DNA of 64,000 bases from MPNP01 sp965116235 (GCA_965116235.1 OZ220496.1:2170001-2234000), one strand, 5' to 3'; positions 36,312 through 46,462 are shown, numbered from the stretch's first letter. Numbers and translations are program-made. Notes: generated by a model from the letters alone, not told the origin.

Positions 36312-38489
36312 ATGGCAATGATCAGGAAGTGCAACCTTTCAGTAGATGAAGCCTTTGTCCACTTCATCGAAAATGAGGCCTTGCCGGGAACTGGGATAAG
36401 GTCTGACGGATTCTGGGCCGGCCTTTCTCGAATGGTGAGTGAGTTTGATGCCGAAACCAAGGATTTGGTAGAGGCTCGCTTTCAAATGCAGAAGCAGATT
36501 GATGACTGGTGTCTTGCGGCCAGGGATAGGAAAATAGACCTCAGAGACTACAAGAAGTTTCTCATGGACATTGACTACCTGGCAGAGGAAGGTCCCGACT
36601 TTGCCATTACATCCAGGAACATCGATGACGAAATTTCGACAATTCCCGGCCCTCAGCTTGTGGTTCCCATAACTAATGCCCGATTTGCCATCAACGCGGT
36701 CAACGCACGCTGGAATTCGCTGTATGACGCTCTTTATGGAACCAATGCGCTTGGTGCCCCGACCAGAAAGGATCAATATGACGAGGTTCATGGCCAGAAA
36801 GTTGTGGTCTGGGTCAAGAATTTGCTGGATCGGACATGTCCGCTTGAAGATGGATCCTACTCGACAGCAACAGGGTTTGCAGTTCGAGATTCCCAGCTTC
36901 AGGTCCGGTCTGATGAGCGGATGACACGCCTGAAAGAGACGTCACAATTCGTCGGATATACGGGTGCTGAAGACAATCCTACAAGCATTTTGCTCCGTCA
37001 CAATGGCATTCATCTGGAACTGGTTATTGATCGAAGTCATCTGGTCGGACGACTGGATCCGTGCGGTGTGGCCGACGTCATTTTGGAGTCGGCGATTACG
37101 ACCATACTGGATTGCGAGGATTCTGTCGCCGTCGTCGATGCCGCAGACAAGATTGTAGCGTACAGAAATTTCCTGGGCATCATGAAGGGAGAGTTGCAGG
37201 AGGAGGTCACCAAGAATGGGCGTGCCTTCGTTCGGTCGATGGCCAGCGACAAATCAATCAAGGATCCGGGCGGAGCAGTCAAGCAGTTGAAAGGGAGGTC
37301 GTTGCTGCTGGTTCGCAACACCGCTGCACACGTTCCAACACGGATTGTACTTGATGCCACCGGACAGCCGGTCAGCGAGACTCTTGTCGATGCCCTTTGC
37401 ACGACCCTCATCGCTTTGCACGATATAAGGGGCAAGCGGCTGAATTCCCGAACGGGTTCGATCTACATTGTAAAACCCAAAATGCACGGCCCCAAGGAGG
37501 TTGAACAGGCCAATCGAGTGTTCGCACGCGTGGAACAAATTCTTGAACTGCCAAAAGACACCATCAAGATTGGCATCATGGATGAAGAGCGACGCACAAC
37601 CGTCAACCTGAAAGAATGCATTCGTCGCGTTCAAAGTCGCCTGGCCTTCATCAACACCGGTTTTCTGGATCGAACCGGTGACGAAATACATACTTCTTCG
37701 AAATTGGGCATATTCAGACCTAAGGCGCAATTGAAAGAGGCCAGTTGGCTTCTCGCTTACGAAGACTGGAATGTTGATGTCGGCCTGTCGTGTGGACTGA
37801 TGGGAAAAGCCCAGATTGGCAAAGGAATGTGGGCAATGCCAGACCTGATGAGCGAGATGCTTGAGAAAAAGATTGAACATCCTCGTGCCGGGGCCAATAC
37901 GGCCTGGGTGCCTAATCCAACGGCCGCCACCCTTCACGCGACTCATTACTTGCGCATTGATGTCCGTGCAGAACAGGAAAAATTGCTGCAAAATGGCCGA
38001 CGGGCCGTGATTGACACGCTGTTGAACATTCCCCTTGCCGCGGATTCCAGCCGTTGGGCCGAGGACGAGATCCTTCAGGAGGTCAGGAACAACTTGCAGG
38101 GCATTCTGGGGTATGTTGTTCGTTGGGTTGATCAAGGCGTTGGTTGCTCAAAAATTCCGGACATCAACAATGTGGGGCTCATGGAAGATCGGGCAACATG
38201 CCGCATTTCGTCCCAGCATGTGGTAAACTGGCTCAGCCATGGAGTCGTCACTCGCGAAGTGGTGGAAAGCCTGATGCAGGAAATGGCGTGTATCGTTGAT
38301 CGGCAGAACAGCGATGACAAATTATACAATCCAATGGCACCCAGGTTTGATGGCGAAGCCTTCAAGGCGGCATCAGACTTGGTCTTTGACGAGTCCAATC
38401 AGGGTCCGGGTCTGGGTTACACTGAACTTGTCCTTCACAAGAGACGGCAGAAAAGGAAGGCACAGATCAATAACGCTCGCTCAGTCTGA
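36312..38489 (+). CDS. glcB: Malate synthase G
   Basis: The enzyme condenses glyoxylate with acetyl-CoA to malate. It has 725 residues, the length of isoform G. Visible are the active-site segments GIMDEERRTTVNL (catalytic Glu and Arg), NTGFLDRTGDEIHTS with a metal-binding Asp, and the late NVGLMEDRATCRISSQ block with the catalytic Asp. It stands 62 bp behind acuI and may be part of the same transcript, which would channel C2 units from DMSP or glycolate use. Confidence 0.95.
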   Translation: MAMIRKCNLSVDEAFVHFIENEALPGTGIRSDGFWAGLSRMVSEFDAETKDLVEARFQMQKQIDDWCLAARDRKIDLRDYKKFLMDIDYLAEEGPDFAITSRNIDDEISTIPGPQLVVPITNARFAINAVNARWNSLYDALYGTNALGAPTRKDQYDEVHGQKVVVWVKNLLDRTCPLEDGSYSTATGFAVRDSQLQVRSDERMTRLKETSQFVGYTGAEDNPTSILLRHNGIHLELVIDRSHLVGRLDPCGVADVILESAITTILDCEDSVAVVDAADKIVAYRNFLGIMKGELQEEVTKNGRAFVRSMASDKSIKDPGGAVKQLKGRSLLLVRNTAAHVPTRIVLDATGQPVSETLVDALCTTLIALHDIRGKRLNSRTGSIYIVKPKMHGPKEVEQANRVFARVEQILELPKDTIKIGIMDEERRTTVNLKECIRRVQSRLAFINTGFLDRTGDEIHTSSKLGIFRPKAQLKEASWLLAYEDWNVDVGLSCGLMGKAQIGKGMWAMPDLMSEMLEKKIEHPRAGANTAWVPNPTAATLHATHYLRIDVRAEQEKLLQNGRRAVIDTLLNIPLAADSSRWAEDEILQEVRNNLQGILGYVVRWVDQGVGCSKIPDINNVGLMEDRATCRISSQHVVNWLSHGVVTREVVESLMQEMACIVDRQNSDDKLYNPMAPRFDGEAFKAASDLVFDESNQGPGLGYTELVLHKRRQKRKAQINNARSV

Positions 38490-38786
38490 ACGCACGGCAG
38501 TCAGCGCTGAAGTCGTGCCCCGGACGTCTCAAGCGGCGAGAGAGTGATGTCGGCAACTGCAACGAAACAAGGGATTGTGGCCTTTGAAAGGAATTGCTGA
38601 TTTGTTTTCCTTCACTTGAATCCCTCTCGCTTATCGCTAACCTGAAAGTCTGGTCTGGATGTCCGCGTTTGCTTTCTGCCCCTGTTTGAGTTCCGTGTGA
38701 CTGTACGGGGGGGGGCAGGTTTGCCGATGAAGTTCATCTGAGAATTGAAGCGAATACAGAATCAAAATTTTAATCGGAGAAAGCAG
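38490..38786. promoter_or_regulatory. Spacer upstream of tctC with a nine-G homopolymer
   Basis: It is gene-free. A run of nine G (38707-38715) lies 71 bp before the tctC start. Such tracts are prone to slippage and can alter promoter spacing. Nothing else is clear. Confidence 0.45.
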
Positions 38787-39902
38787 ATGCTTATGTTAAA
38801 ACAAAAAGTACGCGCATTGACCACGATTTTTCTGTTGTGGGGAATCGGCATTTTTGCCATGGTCAGTACGGCACACGCTCAAGAACTCGACCTTTCAGGC
38901 GAGACGGTCAAGTTTGTCATACCATTTTCAGAATCAGGCGGCTCGGCCAAGTGGGCCAATTTTTATGCTCCATTGCTCAGTGAGGCACTTCCGGGAAATC
39001 CCAAGGTAGTCGTAGAGTTCATGCCGGGAGCAGGCTCAACGAAGGGGGCCAATTGGTTTCAGGATCAGGATTATGAGGATTCTGAAGGAACCCTGATATT
39101 TGGTTCTTCAGGTTCAACCCAGTTTCCCTATCTGCTCGGCGACCCCAGGGTCAAGTACGAGTATGGTGACTGGAACGTCGTTCTGGCATCAGGGACCGGT
39201 GGCGTGGCCTTCCTGCCTCCCGACTTGGCAAGCATGATGAATGGAATGGATGCCACAGGACTGAGTGGCACCGATTTCATTTGGGGAAGTCAAGGAGCCA
39301 CGCGGCTTGATCTGGTTCCGCTCCTGGCTTGGAAAATGCTCGGAATGTCAGTTGAACCCGTCTTTGGCATTCAGGGACGAGGTGACGGGCGTCTGATGTT
39401 CGAAAGAGGAGAGGCCAACATTGACTATCAAACATCTTCGGCCTACCTGAGCAATGTCGTTCCACTTGTCGAGAATGGTCAGGCTGTACCCATGATGACG
39501 TGGGGGGCCTTGGATGCCGGCGGGGATGTTGTCCGCGATCCTACCTTCCCCGAAATTCCAAGTTTCAAGGAAGTCTGTGCGGCTACTCCGGCGTGTGAGA
39601 CAAGCGGGCCGGCTTGGGACGCATGGAAAGCTTTCTTCATTGCCGGATTTCCGGCCCAGAAGATGGTGTTTCTGCCCAAGGGAGCCACTGAGGAAGCCAT
39701 TGTGACCTATACCAAGGCCTTTGATGATATCATTGCTCGACCGGATTTTCCGGAAATATCGGCAGCGCGGCTTGGTGTCTATCCGCAAATGACCGGCACC
39801 ATGGCCGAGAGCACCCTGGAATTGGGCACAGGGGTCTCAGACAGTGCCAAGCAGTTCGTCATCGACTGGCTAGCCACGGATTACGGGGTCAAGCTGAACT
39901 AG
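38787..39902 (+). CDS. TctC-type tripartite tricarboxylate transporter binding protein
   Basis: This periplasmic solute-binding protein has 371 residues. A signal peptide of about 31 residues ends at THAQE (STAHAQ). The mature protein shows the TctC family pattern, including VKFVIPFSESGGSAKWANF near the start and the PGAGSTKGANW loop. ATG 38787 has GGAGA seven bases upstream. The frame extends to 38745 without a ribosome site. It precedes the membrane component and a strong hairpin. The ligand is probably a di- or tricarboxylate. Confidence 0.85.
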   Translation: MLMLKQKVRALTTIFLLWGIGIFAMVSTAHAQELDLSGETVKFVIPFSESGGSAKWANFYAPLLSEALPGNPKVVVEFMPGAGSTKGANWFQDQDYEDSEGTLIFGSSGSTQFPYLLGDPRVKYEYGDWNVVLASGTGGVAFLPPDLASMMNGMDATGLSGTDFIWGSQGATRLDLVPLLAWKMLGMSVEPVFGIQGRGDGRLMFERGEANIDYQTSSAYLSNVVPLVENGQAVPMMTWGALDAGGDVVRDPTFPEIPSFKEVCAATPACETSGPAWDAWKAFFIAGFPAQKMVFLPKGATEEAIVTYTKAFDDIIARPDFPEISAARLGVYPQMTGTMAESTLELGTGVSDSAKQFVIDWLATDYGVKLN

Positions 39903-39913
39903 CTGATTCAGTG

Positions 39914-39942
39914 CATTCCTCTTGATTGCATCAAGGGGAATG
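39914..39942 (+). terminator. Hairpin between tctC and the tctAB fusion
   Basis: CATTCC and TCTTGAT (39914-39926) pair with ATCAAGG and GGAATG (39930-39942) around a three-base loop, giving about 12 pairs with one mismatch. C/T-rich sequence follows. It probably stabilises the tctC message and lowers expression of the downstream membrane gene. Confidence 0.6.
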
Positions 39943-39959
39943 CCGCCCTCTCTTTTCAA

Positions 39960-41975
39960 ATGGAAATCCTTGCAACAGCCTTCGGAGCGCTGAACGATGC
40001 GTTCCTGCTGGTACTCCAGCCGAAACAATTGCTGTATTTGTTTGTCGGGGTTGTGCTCGGTCTGTCGGTCGGTGTGTTCCCGGGTTTGGGAGGAATAGCC
40101 GGCCTTTCACTGGTTCTTCCATTCATCTACGGAATGGACCCTGTTGCCGGTTTGGCCTTGATGGTTGGTCTGGTTGCGGTTATACCCACATCAGACACAT
40201 TTGCCAGCGTCCTGCTAGGAATCCCCGGATCATCAGCCAGTCAGGCAACAGTACTTGACGGATTTCCACTGGCCCGAAAGGGCGAGGCGGCCCGAGCCCT
40301 TTCAGCCGCGTTTGCCTCATCTTTGTTTGGTGGCTTGCTAGGGGCCACGATACTGACCTTCTTCATCCTCATAGCCCGACCCCTGGTTCTGGCGTTCGGA
40401 ACTCCAGAGATGCTGATGATCACCATTCTCGGACTGTCCATGGTGGCAATCCTGGCCGGTCGCGTGGCGCTCAAGGGCTTGGCAGCCGCTTGCTTGGGGC
40501 TTCTCGTGGGGACTATCGGGGAAGCCGGTGCGGGTGGGTCGCTGAGGATGGCAACCTATGACATTCCATATCTCACGGATGGAATCAAGCTCGTTATTGT
40601 CGGCTTGGGGATTTTTGCCGTTCCGGAAATCATATCCTTGTTACGCCAGGACAAGTCCATTGCCAAAGATTCATCTCTGGGTGCAGGATGGGTTACGGGC
40701 CTGATTGACTGGTGGCGCAACCTTTGGCTCAGCGCTCGCTGCTCGATCATCGGAGTCATTGTGGGAGTAATCCCGGGTTTGGGCGGTTCGGTTGTAGATT
40801 GGATTGCCTACGGTCATGCGGTTCAAACCACCAAGGATAAGAGCCGGTTCGGTTCTGGTGAAATCCGAGGTGTCATCGGTCCTGAGAGCTCGAATAACGC
40901 CAAAGAGGGTGGCGGGTTGGTTCCCACGCTTATTTTTGGCATACCAGGATCTGGTTCCATGGCCGTCTTCATCGGCGGATTGGCCCTTCTGGGGTTTGAA
41001 GCCGGTCCGCAGCTGATTCAGTTCAATCTGGATCTCACTTACACGATTGTTTGGTCGCTCGCTCTTGCGAACGTTTTTGGAGCCGGACTCTGCATTGCAC
41101 TTTCGGGCGGCATAGCCCGGATAACGACTGTAAGATTCACTCTGCTAGCGCCGTTTCTCTTCATGATGATTTCGTTTGCGGCCTTTCAGTCCCGGCAGTC
41201 GCTCGGTGATTTGATTGCCTTGTTCTCCATTGGTCTGCTCGGGATATTCCTTCGACGCTTTGACTGGTCAAGACCCGCGTTCCTGATCGGCTTTGTCCTG
41301 TCATATCAGGCCGAGAACTATTCAAACAATGCCCATCAAATTGCGGCATTCAAGTTTCGCCGCAGCTTGGAGCAAGGCCTTGAATACATTGCGTCTCCAA
41401 TCGTGCTGGTCATATTGGCTGTAACCGTTGTGTCCGTATTTTTGGGGCTTCGACAAGCCAAGGAAATATTTTCAGAAGGCGAGGTCAACACAGGCAAGAA
41501 ACGAGCTCCCCTTGTCTTTCTTCTTGTTGTTCTTGCCTACACGACAGCGGCCTTTGTCAACGCTTGGTCGATTGATCTGGTTTCCGACAAGATCTTTCCC
41601 CTTACCGTTTCTGCCGTCGGGATCGTTGCCTTGCTGATTCTGCTGCTGCGCATGGTCTATGCCGAGGAAAATGATCCCATATTTGCTGATCGTGAAGCGG
41701 GGGGAGAAGATGCGAAAGCACCCTATGGGCTTTGGTCAACACTGGGCTGGCTCGGCTGGCTTTTGCTATTGACTTCACTGGTTGGTTTCATACTCGCCCT
41801 AGCCGTTTTTCTGCTGTCATTCTTCAGGTTCAGAGCCGGCTTTAATGGGCTCAGGACCATATTTTATTCGTCGCTTGGCATTTTGTTCATGTGTTTCTTT
41901 GCCTACATTCTTAACCGCGATTTTCCGCCTGGACTTCTACAGGAATTCTTTAGTCTCCCATGGCCGTTCACCTGA
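39960..41975 (+). CDS. TctA-TctB fused membrane component of a tripartite tricarboxylate transporter
   Basis: This is a 671-residue membrane protein. Residues 1 to about 500 are TctA (DUF112) with the characteristic GLSVGVFPGLGGIAGLS and the second IGVIVGVIPGLGGSVVDW repeat. The last about 150 residues carry four hydrophobic segments matching the small TctB (DUF1468) subunit, which is usually a separate gene. Na+-coupled uptake with the binding protein upstream is expected. ATG 39960 has no clear ribosome site. The gene overlaps the next gene by 16 bp. Confidence 0.86.
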   Translation: MEILATAFGALNDAFLLVLQPKQLLYLFVGVVLGLSVGVFPGLGGIAGLSLVLPFIYGMDPVAGLALMVGLVAVIPTSDTFASVLLGIPGSSASQATVLDGFPLARKGEAARALSAAFASSLFGGLLGATILTFFILIARPLVLAFGTPEMLMITILGLSMVAILAGRVALKGLAAACLGLLVGTIGEAGAGGSLRMATYDIPYLTDGIKLVIVGLGIFAVPEIISLLRQDKSIAKDSSLGAGWVTGLIDWWRNLWLSARCSIIGVIVGVIPGLGGSVVDWIAYGHAVQTTKDKSRFGSGEIRGVIGPESSNNAKEGGGLVPTLIFGIPGSGSMAVFIGGLALLGFEAGPQLIQFNLDLTYTIVWSLALANVFGAGLCIALSGGIARITTVRFTLLAPFLFMMISFAAFQSRQSLGDLIALFSIGLLGIFLRRFDWSRPAFLIGFVLSYQAENYSNNAHQIAAFKFRRSLEQGLEYIASPIVLVILAVTVVSVFLGLRQAKEIFSEGEVNTGKKRAPLVFLLVVLAYTTAAFVNAWSIDLVSDKIFPLTVSAVGIVALLILLLRMVYAEENDPIFADREAGGEDAKAPYGLWSTLGWLGWLLLLTSLVGFILALAVFLLSFFRFRAGFNGLRTIFYSSLGILFMCFFAYILNRDFPPGLLQEFFSLPWPFT

Positions 41976-43054
41976 CGCAAAAGGGCATACCTTTCCTTTA
42001 CATCCGGGGAGGCACCTCGAAAGGACCCTACTTCAACAGCGTGGACCTGCCGGAGGGCGAGGAACGACTGTCCAATATTCTGATATCGGTGATTGGAGCT
42101 GGCAATTCCCGAAACATTGACGGAATTGGGGGTGGAAGCGCAGTGTCGACCAAAGTGGCCATTCTGTCCCGGTCGACCTCCGACGATGCTGACGTTGACT
42201 ACCTTTTTGCTCAGGTCAGTGTCATCAAGAAGCTGGTAGACTTTGGTCCCACGTGTGGAAACATTCTCGTGGGTGTCGGACCAGCGGCCATCGAGATGGG
42301 CCTCGTGCCGATCACGGGTGACCAGACGAAGGTACGAATACGGGCTTCGAATACGGGAGCACTCGTGGAATCGATTGTACAGACACCGAACGGAGCCGTC
42401 GACTATCAGGGTCAAGTGGCCATTGACGGCGTACCGGGCACGGCCGCTCCCGTTGCCTTGAATTTCCTCAATGTTGTCGGGGCCAAAACAGGCCGGATGT
42501 TTCCTACGGGAAGCCGAATTGATGTCATCAACGGGGTGTCGGTCAGTTGTCTGGATGTGGCAATGCCAATGATGATTGCCCGGGCCAAGGATTTTGGTAT
42601 CACAGGTTATGAAACGTCCGCAGATCTGGATCAAGACGCTAATCTGCTCACGCGAATGGAAGAGATTCGCTTGATCGCTGGTACCATGATGGGGTTGGGT
42701 GATTGCACGGACCAAGTCATTCCCAAAGTAGGTCTTATTGCCCCCGCTCGCCATGATGGTCATTTTTCGGCCCGCTATTTCATGCCTTGGACGGCTCATC
42801 CCACGCTGGCCATTACCGGCTCTCAGTGCTTGGCGGCCTGTGCCCTAGCTCCCGGGACCGTGGCTGAGGGTTTGGTTAAGCCCGTCGGTGCCAAGCCGGT
42901 TAAAATGAAAATAGAGCATCCCATGGGATTGATGACGCTGGCGGTTGATTATGCCCTCTCGGGTGATGACTTGTCCTTCAATTCTGCTGGAGTCGTTCGT
43001 ACGGCCCGCCTGATTGCAGAAGGCAAGGTATTCGTGCCCGCTGGCCTTTTATGA
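41960..43054 (+). CDS. PrpF/GalD family isomerase (4-oxalomesaconate tautomerase-like)
   Basis: This cytoplasmic protein of 364 residues has a diaminopimelate-epimerase-like double fold. Family motifs: FLYIRGGTSKGPYF at the N-terminus, DGIGGGSAVSTKVA, FGPTCGNILVGVGP (with the conserved Cys), and the EHPMGLM segment near the end. Homologues are 4-oxalomesaconate tautomerase (GalD), methylitaconate isomerase and PrpF. The overlap with the tricarboxylate transporter suggests it isomerises the imported unsaturated acid. The exact substrate is not decidable. Confidence 0.83.
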   Translation: MAVHLTQKGIPFLYIRGGTSKGPYFNSVDLPEGEERLSNILISVIGAGNSRNIDGIGGGSAVSTKVAILSRSTSDDADVDYLFAQVSVIKKLVDFGPTCGNILVGVGPAAIEMGLVPITGDQTKVRIRASNTGALVESIVQTPNGAVDYQGQVAIDGVPGTAAPVALNFLNVVGAKTGRMFPTGSRIDVINGVSVSCLDVAMPMMIARAKDFGITGYETSADLDQDANLLTRMEEIRLIAGTMMGLGDCTDQVIPKVGLIAPARHDGHFSARYFMPWTAHPTLAITGSQCLAACALAPGTVAEGLVKPVGAKPVKMKIEHPMGLMTLAVDYALSGDDLSFNSAGVVRTARLIAEGKVFVPAGLL

Positions 43055-43097
43055 ATTCAACGTTATCAAACGGGCGTCGGATGGAAATGCAAGAATC

Positions 43098-44129
43098 ATG
43101 ATTCGTTCTGATTTGGCTGAGTCAATCGGGCACACGCCGTTAATCAGGCTGAACAAGGCGTCTGAGAAGACTGGATGCGAAATTCTGGGCAAGGCTGAAT
43201 TTCTCAATCCGGGACAATCGGTCAAGGATCGAGCGGCTCTGGCCATCATCCGAGATGCCGAGCAATCCGGGGCGTTGCAACGAGGCGGCACGATTGTCGA
43301 GGGCACAGCCGGAAATACAGGCATAGGTCTGGCCCTCGTCGGGGCTTCACGAGGCTACAAATCGGTAATCGTGATACCGGAGACTCAAACCCAGGAGAAG
43401 AAGGACATGCTCCGGCTGGTCGGGGCGTCGCTCGTTCAGGTCCCGGCCGTCCCCTACAAGAATCCCAACAATTATGTGAAATACTCGCAACGGCTGGCTA
43501 CGGAACTCGCCAAAACCGAACTTAATGGCGCCATTTGGGCCAATCAGTTTGACAACACGGCCAACAAAAGGGGACACGCTGAGACCACAGCCCAAGAAAT
43601 CTGGAACCAAACCCAAGGACGTGTAGACGGCTTCATCTGTGCGGTTGGTACAGGCGGGACTCTTGCTGGAGTGGCGGATGGCCTGCGAGGGCACAACTCG
43701 AGAATCAAGGTCGGTATTGCCGATCCAATGGGTGCCGCTCTGTACAACTATTACAAGAACGGTTATTTGAAAGCTGAGGGTTCCTCCATCACCGAAGGAA
43801 TAGGACAGGGACGAATCACCAAGAACCTTGAAGGGCTGGAACTGGATTGCGCCTATCAGATCAAGGATGCAGAAGCTGTCCAAATGGTGTTTGACCTTTT
43901 GCAGTTTGAAGGTCTCTGCTTGGGAAGCAGTTCAGGCATCAATGTTGCCGGAGCGGTTCGAATGGCTCAGGACATGGGTCCAGGACACACGATTGTGACG
44001 ATTCTCTGCGACTATGGAACGCGGTACCAGTCAAAGTTGTTTGATATCCCGTTTTTGACCTCGCAGGGCTTGCCGATTCCCGTTTGGCTGGCAAGCCAAA
44101 GGCCAGACATTCCAACGGTTTTTGAGTAG
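43098..44129 (+). CDS. cysK: Cysteine synthase A-type O-acetylserine sulfhydrylase
   Basis: This PLP enzyme makes cysteine from O-acetylserine and sulfide. It has 343 residues from ATG 43098 (MIRSDLAESIGHTPLIRLN), the normal family start. The open frame back to 43014 overlaps the PrpF-like gene. The PLP lysine lies in NPGQSVKDRAAL (Q replacing the common G), the phosphate loop is GTAGNTGIGL, and a GTGGTLAG loop is present. It belongs to the slightly longer alphaproteobacterial subgroup with a C-terminal extension, so another beta-replacing activity is possible. Confidence 0.85.
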   Translation: MIRSDLAESIGHTPLIRLNKASEKTGCEILGKAEFLNPGQSVKDRAALAIIRDAEQSGALQRGGTIVEGTAGNTGIGLALVGASRGYKSVIVIPETQTQEKKDMLRLVGASLVQVPAVPYKNPNNYVKYSQRLATELAKTELNGAIWANQFDNTANKRGHAETTAQEIWNQTQGRVDGFICAVGTGGTLAGVADGLRGHNSRIKVGIADPMGAALYNYYKNGYLKAEGSSITEGIGQGRITKNLEGLELDCAYQIKDAEAVQMVFDLLQFEGLCLGSSSGINVAGAVRMAQDMGPGHTIVTILCDYGTRYQSKLFDIPFLTSQGLPIPVWLASQRPDIPTVFE

Positions 44130-44140
44130 ATTGGCCTGAC

Positions 44141-46462
44141 ATGCACATGATAAAACACCTTATTCAAACTGGGCTGGCGGTTCTTGTTCTTGCGGTCCAT
44201 TGGAATCATGGTTTGCATGCCCAAACGGACGTAGCTCTCGACTTGGAAACATGGCTACCGTTTTCGGTCAGAGCGGAAAGGGTGGTACGAGGTCAAAGCG
44301 CCTCGAGCGAAGCGTTTCTTGAGTTGCGCGAGCAACTGTTCCAATGGCGTGAGTTGGCTCAGCACAGTTCCCAGACTGCGGCTGATGAAATCGAACGCCT
44401 TACGGCGCGACTGGAGGCTCTGCAAGGTGCTCAAACATCGGAAGCGGATAGCGGCCCGAACACGGTCGAGAGGCTGACAAGCCAGCTCAATGCCAGCCTG
44501 ATGACCGAACAGGCCTCGCAGGCACTCATTACCGACATACTGATACAAACCAACAACCTGATTGAAAAAATTGATTCCATACTGGCCGAGCGTTCAAGCG
44601 AATGGTTTTACACAGCAAGCGCAAGTCCGCTGAACCCGCTTTACTGGATGCCGTCCATCAAGTTTGTCTGGAGTTTCATGACCGACGGTTATCAGGATTT
44701 GGTGGATACAGTTTCAAGTTTTCCGCGAAGAGTGGAAGCGCTCAACAATCTTCCGACGACCATTATTCTTGGACTTCTGGGATTGTCGTGTCTCTTTGTC
44801 GGCCGGTCGCGGATTGCCCAAAAATTCACTCGATTCCATGCAACATTGCCTGAAGGGCTCCGCAATCTTCTTACTCGTCTCGAGTCATTGTTGTCCGATT
44901 TTCTGCTTCCGGCCATTGGAGTTGCCCTTTTGGTCAGAGCGTTGATCTCAACCGGATTTTTTGATTTCAAAGCTCTCGACCTCGTTCAGGCCATACCAGG
45001 AGCGGTCGCCCTGATTTTGGGAGTATACTTTTTAAGTCGAGAGTTGTTCGGCAGTCAGCGTATCAGTATGGCATACACAAGTGATTCGTGGATGAATACG
45101 GCTCATAGGTTGGCCCGATCTGTTGGCTGGCTATTGGGTATCAGTTATTTTCTGAATGTTCTGGTTTCGTACCGCGGCATCACTCCCGAAGTCAGGTCGG
45201 TCATGCTTTTTGCAGTCATTTTGGCAGCGGGTTTGCTACTCTTCAAATTGGCTCGGGTGACCCTCCGAGGGTGCCAAGGAAGTGTCAAGACGATATGGTA
45301 CTATCTCACCGTTATTCTGTCTGTCGGCTCAATCGGCATCTCGGCAGTGTCCATTGTTCTGGCTTCAATTGGCTACTCCCTATTGGCGCAGTACATATTG
45401 TTTTCAACTGTCTACACTCTTGCCGTTTGTGCCGGCTATTGGCTGGCTTTAGACATATTCATCAAGGGTTATCGGACTCTGGGCCAAAATTTTGAAAACA
45501 GTCAGCTTGGGGGCTGGGTCACCCCCGTGATGTTCGTGCTCGGCTGCATCATCACAGTGATATTCGGCATCCTTTTGGCCATGTCCTGGGGAGCCAGCGG
45601 TCGAGATTTGTCCAATGCCTGGCAGCAACTGCTGGAAGGATTCAACGTAGGGGGTCAAGTTGTTTCGGCAACAACCATAATGGTCTTTGTACTTGTCATT
45701 CTTGGCGGATATGTTTTGACCCGGGTCGCAAAGTTCCTGCTGGCTCAATCCGTCCTTGAATATACAAACATCGAAGTCGAGGCAAAAAATGCCTTGCTCA
45801 AAGTGATCGGTTATCTGGGTTTGACAATCACGGTGATTGTTGCCATAACTCTCGCCGGCATTGACCTGACCAATCTGGCCCTGTTGATCAGTGCTCTGTC
45901 AGTTGGTATTGGCTTCGGTCTTCAGGAGGTTGTGGCCAACTTCATATCAGGCATTATACTGCTGTTTGAACGACCCATCAATGAGGGGGACTGGATTGAA
46001 GTTGGCGGCACTTCGGGCATCGTGAAGAAGATTTCCGTTCGTTCGACCACTATTGAGACCTTTGACCGGTCGGAAGTTGTCGTCCCCAACAAGGATCTGA
46101 TGGCTCAGGCCGTCAAGAACTGGACGCTCGGCAGCCGCTTGGGTCGAATAGTCATTCCTGTTGGAGTCGCGTACGGAACCAATGTCGAAAAGGTGATGTC
46201 CCTGTTGCACGACATTGCCAACAATCATCCAAATGTTTCGGATGACCCCGGGGCCAGCGTTGCCTTCATGCGTTTTGGAGCGGACGCGCTGGAATTTGAG
46301 ATCAGGGCCGTATTGACCGATGTCAACCACATGATCAGCGCGCGTTCTGAAATCAACAAATTGATTGAGGCTAAGTTTTCCGAGGAGGGCATTGAGATTC
46401 CGTTTTCGCAAAGAGACATTTGGCTTCGAAACGATTTCATTCAGGTCAAGACGTCCGTTTAA
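44141..46462 (+). CDS. Large MscS-family mechanosensitive channel
   Basis: This inner-membrane channel of 773 residues has a signal peptide (about 1-28, ending LHAQ). A periplasmic coiled-coil domain (about 30-150) and about ten membrane segments follow. The MscS core sits at the C-terminus: the pore helix LLISALSVGIGFGLQEVVAN, then FERPINEGDWIEVGGTSGIV and the beta domain VVVPNKDLMAQ. It resembles the multi-TM MscK/YjeP-like class (DUF3772 type). It releases solutes on hypo-osmotic shock. It starts 11 bp after cysK. Confidence 0.87.
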   Translation: MHMIKHLIQTGLAVLVLAVHWNHGLHAQTDVALDLETWLPFSVRAERVVRGQSASSEAFLELREQLFQWRELAQHSSQTAADEIERLTARLEALQGAQTSEADSGPNTVERLTSQLNASLMTEQASQALITDILIQTNNLIEKIDSILAERSSEWFYTASASPLNPLYWMPSIKFVWSFMTDGYQDLVDTVSSFPRRVEALNNLPTTIILGLLGLSCLFVGRSRIAQKFTRFHATLPEGLRNLLTRLESLLSDFLLPAIGVALLVRALISTGFFDFKALDLVQAIPGAVALILGVYFLSRELFGSQRISMAYTSDSWMNTAHRLARSVGWLLGISYFLNVLVSYRGITPEVRSVMLFAVILAAGLLLFKLARVTLRGCQGSVKTIWYYLTVILSVGSIGISAVSIVLASIGYSLLAQYILFSTVYTLAVCAGYWLALDIFIKGYRTLGQNFENSQLGGWVTPVMFVLGCIITVIFGILLAMSWGASGRDLSNAWQQLLEGFNVGGQVVSATTIMVFVLVILGGYVLTRVAKFLLAQSVLEYTNIEVEAKNALLKVIGYLGLTITVIVAITLAGIDLTNLALLISALSVGIGFGLQEVVANFISGIILLFERPINEGDWIEVGGTSGIVKKISVRSTTIETFDRSEVVVPNKDLMAQAVKNWTLGSRLGRIVIPVGVAYGTNVEKVMSLLHDIANNHPNVSDDPGASVAFMRFGADALEFEIRAVLTDVNHMISARSEINKLIEAKFSEEGIEIPFSQRDIWLRNDFIQVKTSV

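Noticed and set aside
43014..43097. Longer N-terminus for the cysteine synthase
   Set aside because: It overlaps the end of the PrpF-like gene and does not match the family. The start at 43098 does.
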